64,000 nt of DNA from Streptomyces sp. MUM 2J (lineage in GTDB: Bacteria; Actinomycetota; Actinomycetes; Streptomycetales; Streptomycetaceae): NCBI RefSeq assembly GCF_022414535.1, contig NZ_JADWYM010000024.1:45511-109510 (forward strand), read 5' to 3'. Below are positions 16,801 through 25,694 of this stretch, one piece after another. A program made the translations under genes and the position numbers. The notes beneath the pieces are model-generated. The model was not told the origin of the DNA. It was given only the letters and a program-made list of their open reading frames with translations, and searched no databases. The stretch's first letter is position 1; each line of letters opens with the position of its first letter.

Positions 16801-19125
16801 CTACTCGGCCTGGAGCACCAGCAGCGCCAGGTCGTCCTCCGGCGGCCGCCCGCCGAACTCGTGGACCAGCCGCCGGATCCGCTCGGCGATCAGCTCGGCG
16901 CTGAGGCCGGCGCATCCGGCGAGGGCGCCCGCCAGTCCGTCGCCGTCGTCGAACTGGCGGGAGCCCGAGCGGCGCTCGGTGACGCCGTCGGTGACGCACA
17001 GCAGGGTGTCGCCGGGGCTCAGCTCGACCGTCTCGCTGCGGTAGGTCTCGTCCTCGACGACGCCCAGCAGCGTCTGCGGGCGGGCGGCCGTGCGCACGCC
17101 TCCGTCGGGGCCGAGGATCAGCGGCAGCGGATGCCCGGCGGAGGCCAGGGTGCAGCGGACGCCGCCGTCGAAGGGCACCAGCTCGCCGTAGAGCAGGGAG
17201 AGGAACCGGTTCTGGGGGCCGTCGCCGGGACCGACGGGGCCGGTGAACGCGCGGGCGGCGGCGTCCGCGGCCTCGGTGGCGTCGTCGAGGAGAAGCTGGT
17301 TGAGCCGGTCCAGGACGTCGGCGACGCCGTAGCCCTCGCGGGCCAGCAGCCGCAGCCAGGGCCGGGCGAGGCCGATGACGACGGCGGCCTCGGGCCCCTT
17401 GCCCTGCACGTCCCCGACGGCGAAGCACCAGCGGCCGTCGCCGGCCGGGAAGAGGTCGTAGAAGTCACCACTGGGCCCTCCGACGTCACACGGCTCGTGG
17501 ACCAGGGCGCTGCGCAGCCCGGGGATCTCGGCGACGGCCCCGGGCAGCAGCCCGCGCTGGAGCACGGCGCTGATGGTGGCCTGGCGGGCGTACTGGCGGG
17601 CGGCGCCGACGGCCAGGGCGACACGGCGGCTGAGGTCCTCCACCAGTCCCGTGACCTCGTCGGGGAAGCGCGACGCGTCCGCCCTGCCGATGACGAGGGA
17701 GCCCAGCGGCCGGCCCCCGGCGACGAGCCGGTAGGCGAGGGCGACGCCCCGGCCCCGAGGGGGCACGGGCACGGCGGTCCTGCCGTCGGCGCCCGGGTGT
17801 ACGGCATCGCGGCCGTCGCGGGCCGCGGAACCGCGTGGCACCCCGGCCGCCGTGACGGCGGCCGGGCAGGGACCGTCCGCGGGACCCGGCCGCCGGCCGT
17901 CAGGCTCCGCGAGCACGGCGCCCCGGCCGCCGGGGACGAGGGCACCGGCGGCATGACCGTTGCGCCACCGGGGAGCAGCGCCCCTGCCGTCCTGTCCGGC
18001 GGCGTCCGGGGCGAGTCCGTCACGGTCCGGGGGTTCGGGGCTCCCGGCATCCGGGCGTGCGGTGCCCGCACCGTGGCCGTCGTCCCGTGCGGGGGCTGCC
18101 ACCCCTGCCGGGTACACCGTCCCGTTGACCGCCTCCGGGGGTCCGGCCCGGCCGGGGAGGAGGCGCGTCCCGTCACTCCTCCGGTCGAGGACCGCGGCGG
18201 GCCAGGGGTAGGGGACGGGGCCGCAGCGCAAGGCGTCGGGCGGGTGGGGCGGGTCCGCCGCCAGGACACGGCGCAGGTCCTCGACGACGTTCTCGTCGGT
18301 GTGCCGGACACGGGCGAGCCGCGGCCCGGCAGCGACGGTGCCGTCGCCCCACCGGCCGCGCCCGGTGACCTCGTCCTCCAGCCACACCGCACACCAGTCG
18401 GCCAGCCGCGGCACGACCAGCTGGCCGGTGAGCGCGGCGACGAGGTCCTCGTCGAGCTGCCCGGCCAGCAGATCGGAGGCCTCGGCCAGGAAGGACAGTG
18501 CCCGGCGGCCCAGCCACTCCCCGTCTCCGTCGCCGGGCCCGGGCTCGGGCGCGAGGACCCCGGCGACGTGCAGGGCGGTGTCGACGGCGGGCTCGGTGGC
18601 GACGGGGTGAGGGGTGTCGTCCGTGCCGGTGCAGCCGCCGTCGGCCAGCCGTGCCCAGACCGTCTTGGCATCGCGGCAGTAGGTGACGCCCCAGGACTCG
18701 GCGAGCGCGGAGACCAGGCGCAGCCCGCGCCCGTGCTCGGGGGGCTCGGGCGTCGCCCGGGCGGCCTCGCCGTCCCGCGGGGCGCGCGAGGGGTGCTGGT
18801 CGGAGACCTCGACGACGACGTGGCCGGAGGGTTCCAGACGGGACAGCAGCCGGACGTCGGTGCCGGCGTGGACGACGGCGTTGGTGACGAGTTCGCTGAC
18901 GACGAGTATCGCGTCCTCGACGAGCCGGTCGCTCAGGTGACGCGCGCCGGGCGGGCAGAGTTCGGCCCACTCGTGCAGCGCGGTGCGCATCAGGTCCCGG
19001 GCTGCGCCGGGCGCGAGGGAGCTGCCGGGCAGGGTGGCGTGCGTCCGCGCCCCCTCACCCGTACCGCCGACAGGCGCACCTCCCGCCCGGGCATCGGTCT
19101 CCCGCTGCGTCGGAACGGCCCCCAT
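16801..19125 (-). CDS. SpoIIE-type PP2C phosphatase with RsbW-like and GAF-like domains
   Basis: 774-residue signalling protein of the kind that resets anti-sigma-factor pathways in Streptomyces. The N-terminal part is an RsbW-like ATPase (N-box VSELVTNAVVHAG near residue 88, G2-box EHGRGLRLV near 140). A GAF-like sensor region is centred near residue 240, followed by a long low-complexity linker around 330-460. The C-terminal SpoIIE/PP2C domain retains its metal-site blocks: GGPSGDFYDLF, AVGDVQGKGPEAA, LCVTDGVTERRS and EDDLALLVLQ. No membrane segments are seen, so it is cytoplasmic. The ATG has GGGGAG upstream; an earlier TTG is unlikely. Its target is probably an anti-sigma antagonist encoded elsewhere. 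Confidence 0.9.
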   Translation of the reverse strand: MGAVPTQRETDARAGGAPVGGTGEGARTHATLPGSSLAPGAARDLMRTALHEWAELCPPGARHLSDRLVEDAILVVSELVTNAVVHAGTDVRLLSRLEPSGHVVVEVSDQHPSRAPRDGEAARATPEPPEHGRGLRLVSALAESWGVTYCRDAKTVWARLADGGCTGTDDTPHPVATEPAVDTALHVAGVLAPEPGPGDGDGEWLGRRALSFLAEASDLLAGQLDEDLVAALTGQLVVPRLADWCAVWLEDEVTGRGRWGDGTVAAGPRLARVRHTDENVVEDLRRVLAADPPHPPDALRCGPVPYPWPAAVLDRRSDGTRLLPGRAGPPEAVNGTVYPAGVAAPARDDGHGAGTARPDAGSPEPPDRDGLAPDAAGQDGRGAAPRWRNGHAAGALVPGGRGAVLAEPDGRRPGPADGPCPAAVTAAGVPRGSAARDGRDAVHPGADGRTAVPVPPRGRGVALAYRLVAGGRPLGSLVIGRADASRFPDEVTGLVEDLSRRVALAVGAARQYARQATISAVLQRGLLPGAVAEIPGLRSALVHEPCDVGGPSGDFYDLFPAGDGRWCFAVGDVQGKGPEAAVVIGLARPWLRLLAREGYGVADVLDRLNQLLLDDATEAADAAARAFTGPVGPGDGPQNRFLSLLYGELVPFDGGVRCTLASAGHPLPLILGPDGGVRTAARPQTLLGVVEDETYRSETVELSPGDTLLCVTDGVTERRSGSRQFDDGDGLAGALAGCAGLSAELIAERIRRLVHEFGGRPPEDDLALLVLQAE

Positions 19126-19431
19126 CGGCAACTCCCCGAACTGTTCGGACGAAAGCTTTCGGTCGATGCCGTCAGCGTGACAGAACGAGCGGGCTCATAA
19201 GCGCCGAGTTACCGAAGTGGGTCGCCATGGACGACAACCGTGCTCCCCTCGTGTTCGAAACCGAACCAATCGAAAGCCGGATTCGAGCATCTGAACGCCA
19301 CAGGCGTACAGGTGACCGGACGGGTGGCAGGTCAGCCGATGCAGGCGGGCCGGCGGGAGCAGGGCGGCGGGAGCGGGAGCAGGGCGGGCCGCCGGACTCC
19401 CCGTCCGGCGGCCCGCCCGGGCTGGCGCGCG

Positions 19432-21306
19432 TCAGGCCTCGCGCGCCCCCGCGTACATCTCGTCGATCAGGTGGCGGTACTCCCGCTCCACCACCGGCCG
19501 CTTCAGCTTCAGGCTGGGCGTGATCTCCCCGTGCTCCACGTCGAGGTCCCGGGGCAGCAGCCGGAACTTCTTGATCGTCTGCCAGCGCTGCAGGCCCTCG
19601 TTGAGCTGGTCGACATGCCCCTGGACGAGAGCGACCGTCTCGGGCGCGGCGACGACCTCGGCGTACGACTTGCCCTCCAGCCCGTTCTCCTTCGCCCAGT
19701 CGAGGATCGCGATCTCGTCGAGCGCGATGAGCGCCGTGCAGAAGTTCCGGTCGGCGCCGTGGACGAGGATGTTGGAGACGTACGGGCACACCGCCTTGAA
19801 CTGGCCCTCCACCTCGGCGGGCGCGATGTACTTGCCGCCGGAGGTCTTGATGAGGTCCTTCTTGCGGTCGGTGATGCGCAGATAGCCGTCCGCGGACAGC
19901 TCGCCGATGTCGCCGGTGTGGAACCAGCCGTCGCTCTCCAGCACCTCGGCGGTCTTCTCGGGCAGCTGGTGGTAGCCCTGCATGATGCCGGGGCCGCGCA
20001 GCAGGATCTCGCCGTCGTCGGCGATGCGGACCTCGGTGCCGGGCAACGGCTTGCCGACGGTGCCGGTGCGGTAGGCCTCGCCCGGGTTCACGAAGGACGC
20101 CGCCGACGACTCCGTGAGGCCGTAGCCCTCCAGGATGTGGATGCCGGCACCGGAGAAGAAGTAGCCGATCTCGGGTGCGAGCGCGGCCGAGCCGGAGATG
20201 CAGGCACGCAGGTTGCCGCCGAAGGCCTCGCGGATCTTGGCGTACACGAGTGCGTCGGCGACCTTGTGCCTGGCGGCGAGCCCGAAGGGTGCGGTGCGGT
20301 TGCCGGTGCGGCGGAAGTTGTCCTGGGTGACCTTGGCGTACTCGCGGGCGACGTCGGCCGCCCACTGGAAGATCCTGTACTTGGCGCCGCCGCCGGCCCT
20401 CGCCTTGGCGGCGACGCCGTTGTACACCTTCTCGAAGATGCGCGGCACGGCCGCCATGTAGGTCGGCTGGACGACCGGCAGGTTCTCGATGATCTTGTCG
20501 ACGCGGCCGTCGACGGCCGTGACGTGGCCGACCTCGACCTGACCGGAGGTGAGCACCTTGCCGAAGACGTGCGCGAGCGGGAGCCACAGGTACTGCACGT
20601 CCTCGCCACTGACCAGCCCGGTCGCGGCGATCGCCTTGGCCATGTACGACCAGTTGTCGTGCGGCAGGCGCACCCCCTTGGGGCGTCCGGTGGTGCCGGA
20701 GGTGTAGATGAGGGTCGCGAGCTGATCCCGGGTGATCTTGCCGACCCGCTCCTTGATCAGATCGGGGTCCTTCTCCAGGCGGGCGGCCCCGCGCCGCTCC
20801 AGCTCTTCGAGGCTGAGGACCCAGTCGCCGGTCTCGACCCCGGCCGCGTCGATGACGACGACGTGCGTGAGCCGGGGCAGTTCGTCGCGCTTCTCGACCG
20901 CCTTGGCGACCTGCGCTGCGTTCTCGGCGATCAGCACATGACTCTCGGAGTCGGAGAGGATGTACGCGGACTCGTCGGCGTTGGTCTGCGGGTAGATGGT
21001 GGTGGTGGCGGCACCCGCGCACATGATGCCGAGGTCGGCGAGGATCCATTCGATGCGGGTGGCCGAGGCGAGCGCGACGCGCTGCTCCGGCTGGACACCC
21101 AGCTCGATCAGGCCGGCGGCGATGGCGTAGACCCGTTCGGCCGTCTCCGCCCAGCTCAGCGACTTCCAGTCGTCGGGACCCTCCCCGGAGGCCCGGGGCA
21201 CCGGGTAGCGGTAGGCCTCGGCGTCCGGCGTGGCTGCCACGCGGTCCAGGAACAGGCCCGCAACGGACGGCGGCCGGTTCTCGATCAGTGTCTGTGCGTC
21301 GCTCAC
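19432..21306 (-). CDS. Long-chain acyl-CoA synthetase (AMP-binding)
   Basis: Adenylate-forming enzyme of 624 residues that activates long-chain fatty acids with ATP and CoA. The P-loop-like AMP-binding motif YTSGTTGRPKGVRLPH is near residue 200. GYGLTESSA lies near residue 395, the adenylate-binding DGWFHTGDIG near residue 450 and the C-terminal LKLKRPVV near residue 600. It resembles the long FadD15/ACSBG-like branch. The GTG start is preceded by GGAGGATGTC. The upstream region carries a promoter-like pair and a palindrome, which suggests lipid- or TetR-type regulation. Likely monocistronic, since a hairpin and lepA lie on the far side. Confidence 0.92.
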   Translation of the reverse strand: MSDAQTLIENRPPSVAGLFLDRVAATPDAEAYRYPVPRASGEGPDDWKSLSWAETAERVYAIAAGLIELGVQPEQRVALASATRIEWILADLGIMCAGAATTTIYPQTNADESAYILSDSESHVLIAENAAQVAKAVEKRDELPRLTHVVVIDAAGVETGDWVLSLEELERRGAARLEKDPDLIKERVGKITRDQLATLIYTSGTTGRPKGVRLPHDNWSYMAKAIAATGLVSGEDVQYLWLPLAHVFGKVLTSGQVEVGHVTAVDGRVDKIIENLPVVQPTYMAAVPRIFEKVYNGVAAKARAGGGAKYRIFQWAADVAREYAKVTQDNFRRTGNRTAPFGLAARHKVADALVYAKIREAFGGNLRACISGSAALAPEIGYFFSGAGIHILEGYGLTESSAASFVNPGEAYRTGTVGKPLPGTEVRIADDGEILLRGPGIMQGYHQLPEKTAEVLESDGWFHTGDIGELSADGYLRITDRKKDLIKTSGGKYIAPAEVEGQFKAVCPYVSNILVHGADRNFCTALIALDEIAILDWAKENGLEGKSYAEVVAAPETVALVQGHVDQLNEGLQRWQTIKKFRLLPRDLDVEHGEITPSLKLKRPVVEREYRHLIDEMYAGAREA

Positions 21307-21373
21307 GACATCCTCCGGGGCCCCGCGGCAGTGCGGCTGGCTCAGTGCGGCTGGTTCCTACCCGCGAAACGTT

Positions 21374-21391
21374 GTTTAACTCACGAGTAAC
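21374..21391 (-). promoter_or_regulatory. Palindromic operator candidate upstream of the acyl-CoA synthetase
   Basis: GTTTAACTCACGAGTAAC is an imperfect palindrome with a perfect core, ACTC-AC-GAGT. It overlaps the proposed -10 element, a position where bound protein would block transcription. Sites of this form are typical of TetR-type repressors of fatty-acid genes. The binding protein is not in this window. Confidence 0.5.
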
Positions 21392-21420
21392 TATCGAGCA
21401 GGCATCAGAGTAAGGGTCAA
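21390..21420 (-). promoter_or_regulatory. Promoter candidate for the acyl-CoA synthetase gene
   Basis: Read on the minus strand, TTGACC is followed after 19 bases by GATAGT, a fair match to the vegetative sigma factor with a slightly long spacer. It lies about 84 bases upstream of the GTG start, in an unusually AT-rich patch. Confidence 0.45.
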
Positions 21421-21433
21421 CAGGCCGGTGCGT

Positions 21434-21450
21434 AAGGGGCCGCGCCCCTT
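21434..21450 (-). terminator. Hairpin after lepA
   Basis: AAGGGGC, a 3-base CGC loop and GCCCCTT form a perfect 7-bp stem, about 100 bases past the lepA stop and just before the acyl-CoA synthetase promoter. It probably insulates the two genes. Confidence 0.55.
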
Positions 21451-21547
21451 CACTTCGCGCGGCGGTCCGCTCGGGTGAGCGGGAGAGCCCGCCGCGCAGG
21501 CGCACGACGGGTCCCCGCTGCCACCGCCCCGGCCGGGCGGCCGGCGG

Positions 21548-23416
21548 CTACTTCTTGCCCTTGGCCGGTCCCGCGCTGTCGTCGCTGGACAGGACGGCGA
21601 TGAAGGCCTCCTGCGGGACCTCCACGGAACCCACCATCTTCATCCGCTTCTTGCCCTCCTTCTGCTTCTCCAGCAGCTTGCGCTTGCGGGAGATGTCGCC
21701 GCCGTAGCACTTGGCGAGGACGTCCTTGCGGATGGCTCGGATGGTCTCGCGCGCGATCACCCGGGAGCCGATGGCGGCCTGGACGGGCACCTCGAAGTTC
21801 TGCCGCGGGATGAGTTCCCTCAGCTTGGCCACGAGCCGCACGCCGTACCCGTACGCCTGGTCCTTGTGGGTGATCGCCGAGAAGGCGTCGACCTTGTCGC
21901 CGTGCAGCAGGATGTCGACCTTGACCAGGCTGGAGGACTGCTCGCCCGTGGGCTCGTAGTCCAGCGAGGCGTATCCGCGGGTCTTGGACTTCAGCTGGTC
22001 GAAGAAGTCGAAGACGATCTCGGCGAGGGGCAGCGTGTAACGGATCTCGACACGGTCCTCGGAGAGGTAGTCCATGCCCAGCATGGTGCCGCGCCGGGTC
22101 TGGCACAGCTCCATGATCGCGCCGATGAACTCGGAGGGCGCGAGGATGGTCGCCCGGACCACCGGCTCGAACACCTCGTCGATCTTCCCCTCGGGGAACT
22201 CGCTCGGGTTGGTGACGACGTGCTCGACACCGTCCTCCATGATCACCCGGTAGACCACGTTCGGAGCTGTGGCGATGAGGTCGAGACCGAACTCGCGCTC
22301 CAGCCGCTCACGGATCACGTCCAGGTGGAGCAGGCCCAGGAAGCCGACGCGGAAGCCGAAGCCGAGCGCGGCGGAGGTCTCCGGCTCGTAGACCAGCGCG
22401 GCGTCGTTGAGCTGCAGCTTGTCGAGGGCGTCACGCAGCTCGGGGTAGTCGGAGCCGTCCAGCGGATACAGGCCGGAGAAGACCATCGGCTTGGGGTCCT
22501 TGTACCCGCCGAGCGCCTCCTGGGCCCCCTTGGACTGGCTGGTGATGGTGTCACCGACCTTGGACTGGCGGACGTCCTTCACGCCGGTGATCAGGTAACC
22601 CACCTCGCCGACGCCGAGACCGTCCGCCGGGAGCATCTCGGGCGAGTTGACGCCGATCTCCAGCAGCTCGTGCGTGGCGCCGGTGGACATCATCCTGATG
22701 CGCTCGCGCTTGTTGAGCTTCCCGTCGACGACCCGGACGTAGGTCACGACGCCGCGGTAGGAGTCGTAGACGGAGTCGAAGATCATCGCCCGGGCGGGGG
22801 CGTCGGCCACACCCACCGGCGCCGGGATCTCCGCGACGGCCTTGTCGAGCAGCGCCTCGACACCGAGGCCCGTCTTGGCGGAGACCCTCAGCACGTCGTC
22901 CGGTTCGCAGCCGACCAGGTTGGCCAGTTCCTCGGCGAACTTCTCGGGCTGCGCGGCCGGCAGGTCGATCTTGTTCAGCACGGGGATGATCGTGAGGTCG
23001 TTCTCCATCGCCAGGTAGAGGTTGGCGAGGGTCTGCGCCTCGATGCCCTGGGCGGCGTCGACGAGGAGGATGGTCCCCTCGCACGCGGCGAGCGAACGCG
23101 AGACCTCATAGGTGAAGTCGACGTGCCCCGGGGTGTCGATCATGTTGAGGATGTGCGTGTTGCCGGGGTCGTGGGTGGGGGCCCACGGCAGACGCACCGC
23201 CTGGGACTTGATCGTGATGCCGCGCTCGCGCTCGATGTCCATCCGGTCGAGGTACTGAGCACGCATCTGCCGCTGCTCGACCACACCGGTCAACTGGAGC
23301 ATCCGGTCGGCGAGCGTGGACTTGCCGTGGTCGATGTGCGCGATGATGCAGAAATTGCGGATCAGAGCCGGGTCGGTACGGCTTGGCTCGGGCACGTGGT
23401 TCGGGGTCGCGGGCAC
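21548..23416 (-). CDS. lepA: Elongation factor 4 (LepA)
   Basis: Ribosome-dependent GTPase that back-translocates or remodels stalled ribosomes. The protein of 622 residues has the family length. The G1 motif AHIDHGKSTLADRML lies near residue 25, the switch region ERERGITIKSQAV near 62, and DTPGHVDF (G3) and NKIDLPAA (G4) follow. The EF4-specific C-terminal domain includes CYGGDISRKRKLLEKQKEGK, a LepA signature that contacts the A-site tRNA. The GTG at 23416 (PATPNHVPEPSRTD) was chosen over an upstream ATG because AGGA precedes it and the length then matches the family. It is divergent from rpsT. Confidence 0.96.
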   Translation of the reverse strand: MPATPNHVPEPSRTDPALIRNFCIIAHIDHGKSTLADRMLQLTGVVEQRQMRAQYLDRMDIERERGITIKSQAVRLPWAPTHDPGNTHILNMIDTPGHVDFTYEVSRSLAACEGTILLVDAAQGIEAQTLANLYLAMENDLTIIPVLNKIDLPAAQPEKFAEELANLVGCEPDDVLRVSAKTGLGVEALLDKAVAEIPAPVGVADAPARAMIFDSVYDSYRGVVTYVRVVDGKLNKRERIRMMSTGATHELLEIGVNSPEMLPADGLGVGEVGYLITGVKDVRQSKVGDTITSQSKGAQEALGGYKDPKPMVFSGLYPLDGSDYPELRDALDKLQLNDAALVYEPETSAALGFGFRVGFLGLLHLDVIRERLEREFGLDLIATAPNVVYRVIMEDGVEHVVTNPSEFPEGKIDEVFEPVVRATILAPSEFIGAIMELCQTRRGTMLGMDYLSEDRVEIRYTLPLAEIVFDFFDQLKSKTRGYASLDYEPTGEQSSSLVKVDILLHGDKVDAFSAITHKDQAYGYGVRLVAKLRELIPRQNFEVPVQAAIGSRVIARETIRAIRKDVLAKCYGGDISRKRKLLEKQKEGKKRMKMVGSVEVPQEAFIAVLSSDDSAGPAKGKK

Positions 23417-23513
23417 GCAGGGTCCTGATTCTTGAGGTATCCGCCGATGGACGGTCTCGGGTCGGATCGATACGTAGGTTCCATGGTCCCACGGGCAGGG
23501 CGCGGCGACCGGT

Positions 23514-23543
23514 TTGGGCCACCCGAAGGGCCGCTGGTAGTGT
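23514..23543 (+). promoter_or_regulatory. Promoter candidate for rpsT
   Basis: TTGGGC and TAGTGT are separated by 18 bases, a plausible housekeeping promoter. The implied start would give a leader of about 115 bases before the rpsT GTG, long enough for S20-mediated feedback control. The -35 match is weak. Confidence 0.35.
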
Positions 23544-23666
23544 AGGGGGCTGTGTCTCATGCCCTCTCAGCGCGAGGCACGTCTTCAAGAAATCACCTGG
23601 TACGGGTCCCGGACTCCGTTCGCGGAGCCCCCCTGGAGCCGTGCCTGAACCTGAAAAGGCTCATTC

Positions 23667-23933
23667 GTGGCGAACATCAAGTCCCAGATCAAGCGGATCA
23701 AGACCAACGAGAAGGCCCGGCTGCGCAACAAGGCCGTCAAGTCCTCCCTGAAGACCGCGATCCGCAAGGCTCGCGAGGCCGCCGCCGCGGGTGACGTCGA
23801 GAAGGCCAACGAGCTGCAGCGTGTTGCCGCACGCCAGCTGGACAAGGCCGTCTCCAAGGGCGTCATCCACAAGAACCAGGCCGCCAACAAGAAGTCGGCG
23901 CTGGCTCAGAAGGTCGCGTCCCTCAAGGGCTGA
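23667..23933 (+). CDS. rpsT: 30S ribosomal protein S20
   Basis: Primary 16S rRNA-binding protein of the small subunit. The 88-residue, Lys/Arg/Ala-rich helical protein has family hallmarks: MANIKSQIKRIKTNEKARLRN at the start and SKGVIHKNQAANKKS near residue 65. The GTG start has AAAGG upstream. It is the only plus-strand gene in this stretch, divergent from lepA, as is usual in actinobacteria. Three strong hairpins follow it. Confidence 0.97.
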   Translation: MANIKSQIKRIKTNEKARLRNKAVKSSLKTAIRKAREAAAAGDVEKANELQRVAARQLDKAVSKGVIHKNQAANKKSALAQKVASLKG

Positions 23934-23999
23934 CCCTGTGATGTGATCGCCGGAGGGAACCGAGCGGGCCCTCTCTCATCCGCTCCCGTCCGGCACCCC

Positions 24000-24041
24000 G
24001 AGTCCGTTCGCGGCCTGCGTTCGCCACGCGGGAACGGACTC
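24000..24041. terminator. First of three hairpins after rpsT
   Basis: GAGTCCGTTC pairs perfectly with GAACGGACTC across a 22-base loop that itself can form a small GCG/CGC helix. It starts 67 bases after the rpsT stop. Confidence 0.65.
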
Positions 24042-24053
24042 ACCGGTTTCGAC

Positions 24054-24103
24054 CGAGGGCCCCGGCGCCCTGCTCCTCCCCGGAGCGGGCACCGGGGCCC
24101 TCG
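24054..24103. terminator. Second of three hairpins after rpsT
   Basis: CGAGGGCCCCGG pairs perfectly with CCGGGGCCCTCG. After one C-A mismatch on this strand, GCCC/GGGC extends the stem. It is the most stable looking of the three and probably the main terminator for rpsT. Confidence 0.75.
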
Positions 24104-24137
24104 GCCTGCCCGGGCGCCGACGGGGCCCGGGCAGGCC
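24103..24137. terminator. Third of three hairpins between rpsT and the SnoaL-like gene
   Basis: A perfect 13-bp stem, GGCCTGCCCGGGC with its complement, encloses a 9-base loop. It lies 58 bases beyond the SnoaL-like gene stop, so it probably serves that minus-strand gene. Confidence 0.7.
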
Positions 24138-24195
24138 GGAGCGCATCCGACAGCCCTCCGGATCCGGGGTGCGGCGTGCCGTGCGCGGCGTGCGA

Positions 24196-24594
24196 TCACG
24201 CCCAGAACTCGTTGGTCCTGTCGATGTCCGCGACGCACTCGTCGAGGTCGCTGATCTTGTCACCGACGATCCGGAAGACGATTCCTCCCATCTCGTCGAT
24301 GTGCCGGCCGCCGCGGTCGGCGGTGAAGTGGTGCACGGACACCGCGTGCCCGCGGCCGTCGACGAAGACGTTGCGCAACTCGACCCGGAACGTTCCACCC
24401 GTCTCCGAGCCGAGCCGGGCGTAGTACCCGCCGAGAATCGCGTCGGTCCCCTTGTGGTCACCCGAGAGCGGGTGCGAACCGGGCACGTGCTGCGTGCAGT
24501 CCCCGGTCATCATGTCGCGCAGGGTGTCCATGTCCCCGCGCTGGAATGCCTCGTAGCCCTTGCGGACGAGCGCTGCGTGCGGGTGTTCAGCCAT
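24196..24594 (-). CDS. SnoaL-like / NTF2-fold protein
   Basis: Small cone-shaped NTF2-superfamily protein of 132 residues. The start MAEHPHAALVRKGYEAFQRGDMDTLRDMM and the later HHFTADRGGRHIDEMGGIVFRI match the SnoaL-like pattern of a helical N-terminus and a curved sheet. Family members range from polyketide cyclases to stress-related small-molecule binders, and no polyketide genes lie nearby. The ATG has GGAGAGG about 11 bases upstream. It sits alone between rpsT (convergent) and holA. Confidence 0.78.
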   Translation of the reverse strand: MAEHPHAALVRKGYEAFQRGDMDTLRDMMTGDCTQHVPGSHPLSGDHKGTDAILGGYYARLGSETGGTFRVELRNVFVDGRGHAVSVHHFTADRGGRHIDEMGGIVFRIVGDKISDLDECVADIDRTNEFWA

Positions 24595-24704
24595 GGCGAT
24601 CGCCACCTCTCCGTCGCTCGGCGATGAACGGCTGACACCTCCGATTCTCCTCGCGCCGGACCGCGATGACGAGACGAGCCGGAACCCGCCCGGCACCGGT
24701 GCGC

Positions 24705-25694
24705 CTATCCGCGGCCCCGTGATCTGGCCGCCCGGGCGATGATGACGACCGCCTTCTCCAAGGCGTACTCGGGGTCGTCGCCGCCGCCCTTGACTCCGGC
24801 GTCGGCCTCGGCGACGGCCCGCAGGGCCACAGCCACACCGTCCGGCGTCCACCCGCGCATCTGCTGCCGCACCCGGTCGATCTTCCACGGCGGCATGCCC
24901 AGCTCGCGGGCGAGATCGGCGGGCCGCCCACCGCGGGCGGAGGACAGCTTCCCGATGGCCCGCACACCCTGCGCGAGCGCGCTGGTGATCAGCACGGGTG
25001 CCACGCCGGTCGCCAGCGACCAGCGGAGCGCCTCCAGCGCCTCCGCGGCCCGGCCCTCCACGGCACGGTCGGCCACCGTGAAGCTGGAGGCCTCCGCCCG
25101 CCCGGTGTAGTACCGCCCGACGACCACCTCGTCGACGGTCCCCTCCACGTCGGCGACCAGCTGGGAGACCGCCGACGCCAGCTCGCGCAGGTCGCTGCCG
25201 ATGGCGTCGACGAGCGCCTGACAGGCCTCGGGGGTCGCGGACCGCCCGGCGGCGCGGAACTCCTGCCGTACGAAGGCCAGCCGGTCCGCCGGCTTGGTCG
25301 TCTTCGGACAGGCCACCTCCCGTGCCCCCGCCTTGCGTGCGGCGTCCAGCAGGCCCTTGCCCCTGGCGCCGCCGGCGTGCAGCAGTACGAGCGTGATCTC
25401 CTCCGCGGGCGACGAGAGGTACGCCTTCACGTCCTTGACCGTGTCGGCGGACAGGTCCTGCGCACTGCGGACGACGACCACCTTGCGCTCGGCGAACAGG
25501 GAAGGGCTGGTCAACTCGGCGAGCGTCCCCGGCTGGAGCTGGTCCGGGGTCAGCTCGCGCACGTCGGTGTCGGCGTCGGCAGCCCTCGCGGCGGCCACCA
25601 CCTCCTGCACGGCGCGGTCGAGCAGCAGGTCCTCCTGGCCCACGGCCAGCGTCACCGGGGCGAGAAGGTCGTCGTTCGCAGTCTTCCTGGGCAT
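24705..25694 (-). CDS. holA: DNA polymerase III subunit delta
   Basis: Clamp-loader delta subunit, which opens the beta clamp. The 329-residue protein begins LAPVTLAVGQEDLLLDRAV, the usual first strand. ELTSPSLFAERKVVVVRSAQ lies near residue 70, and the C-terminal helical collar includes the segment around GMPPWKIDRVRQQMRGW. The ATG at 25694 fits the family N-terminus; two in-frame starts further upstream would only add a low-complexity tail. holA lies close to comEC and rpsT in many bacteria, as here. The 274 bases upstream contain degenerate GGGTGGG/GCGGCTGCGG repeats and no gene. Confidence 0.93.
   Translation of the reverse strand: MPRKTANDDLLAPVTLAVGQEDLLLDRAVQEVVAAARAADADTDVRELTPDQLQPGTLAELTSPSLFAERKVVVVRSAQDLSADTVKDVKAYLSSPAEEITLVLLHAGGARGKGLLDAARKAGAREVACPKTTKPADRLAFVRQEFRAAGRSATPEACQALVDAIGSDLRELASAVSQLVADVEGTVDEVVVGRYYTGRAEASSFTVADRAVEGRAAEALEALRWSLATGVAPVLITSALAQGVRAIGKLSSARGGRPADLARELGMPPWKIDRVRQQMRGWTPDGVAVALRAVAEADAGVKGGGDDPEYALEKAVVIIARAARSRGRG

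Noticed and set aside
19172..21505. A long minus-strand frame over the acyl-CoA synthetase
   Set aside because: It is a shifted frame of the real gene; composition is Arg/Pro/Ala rich with no domain.
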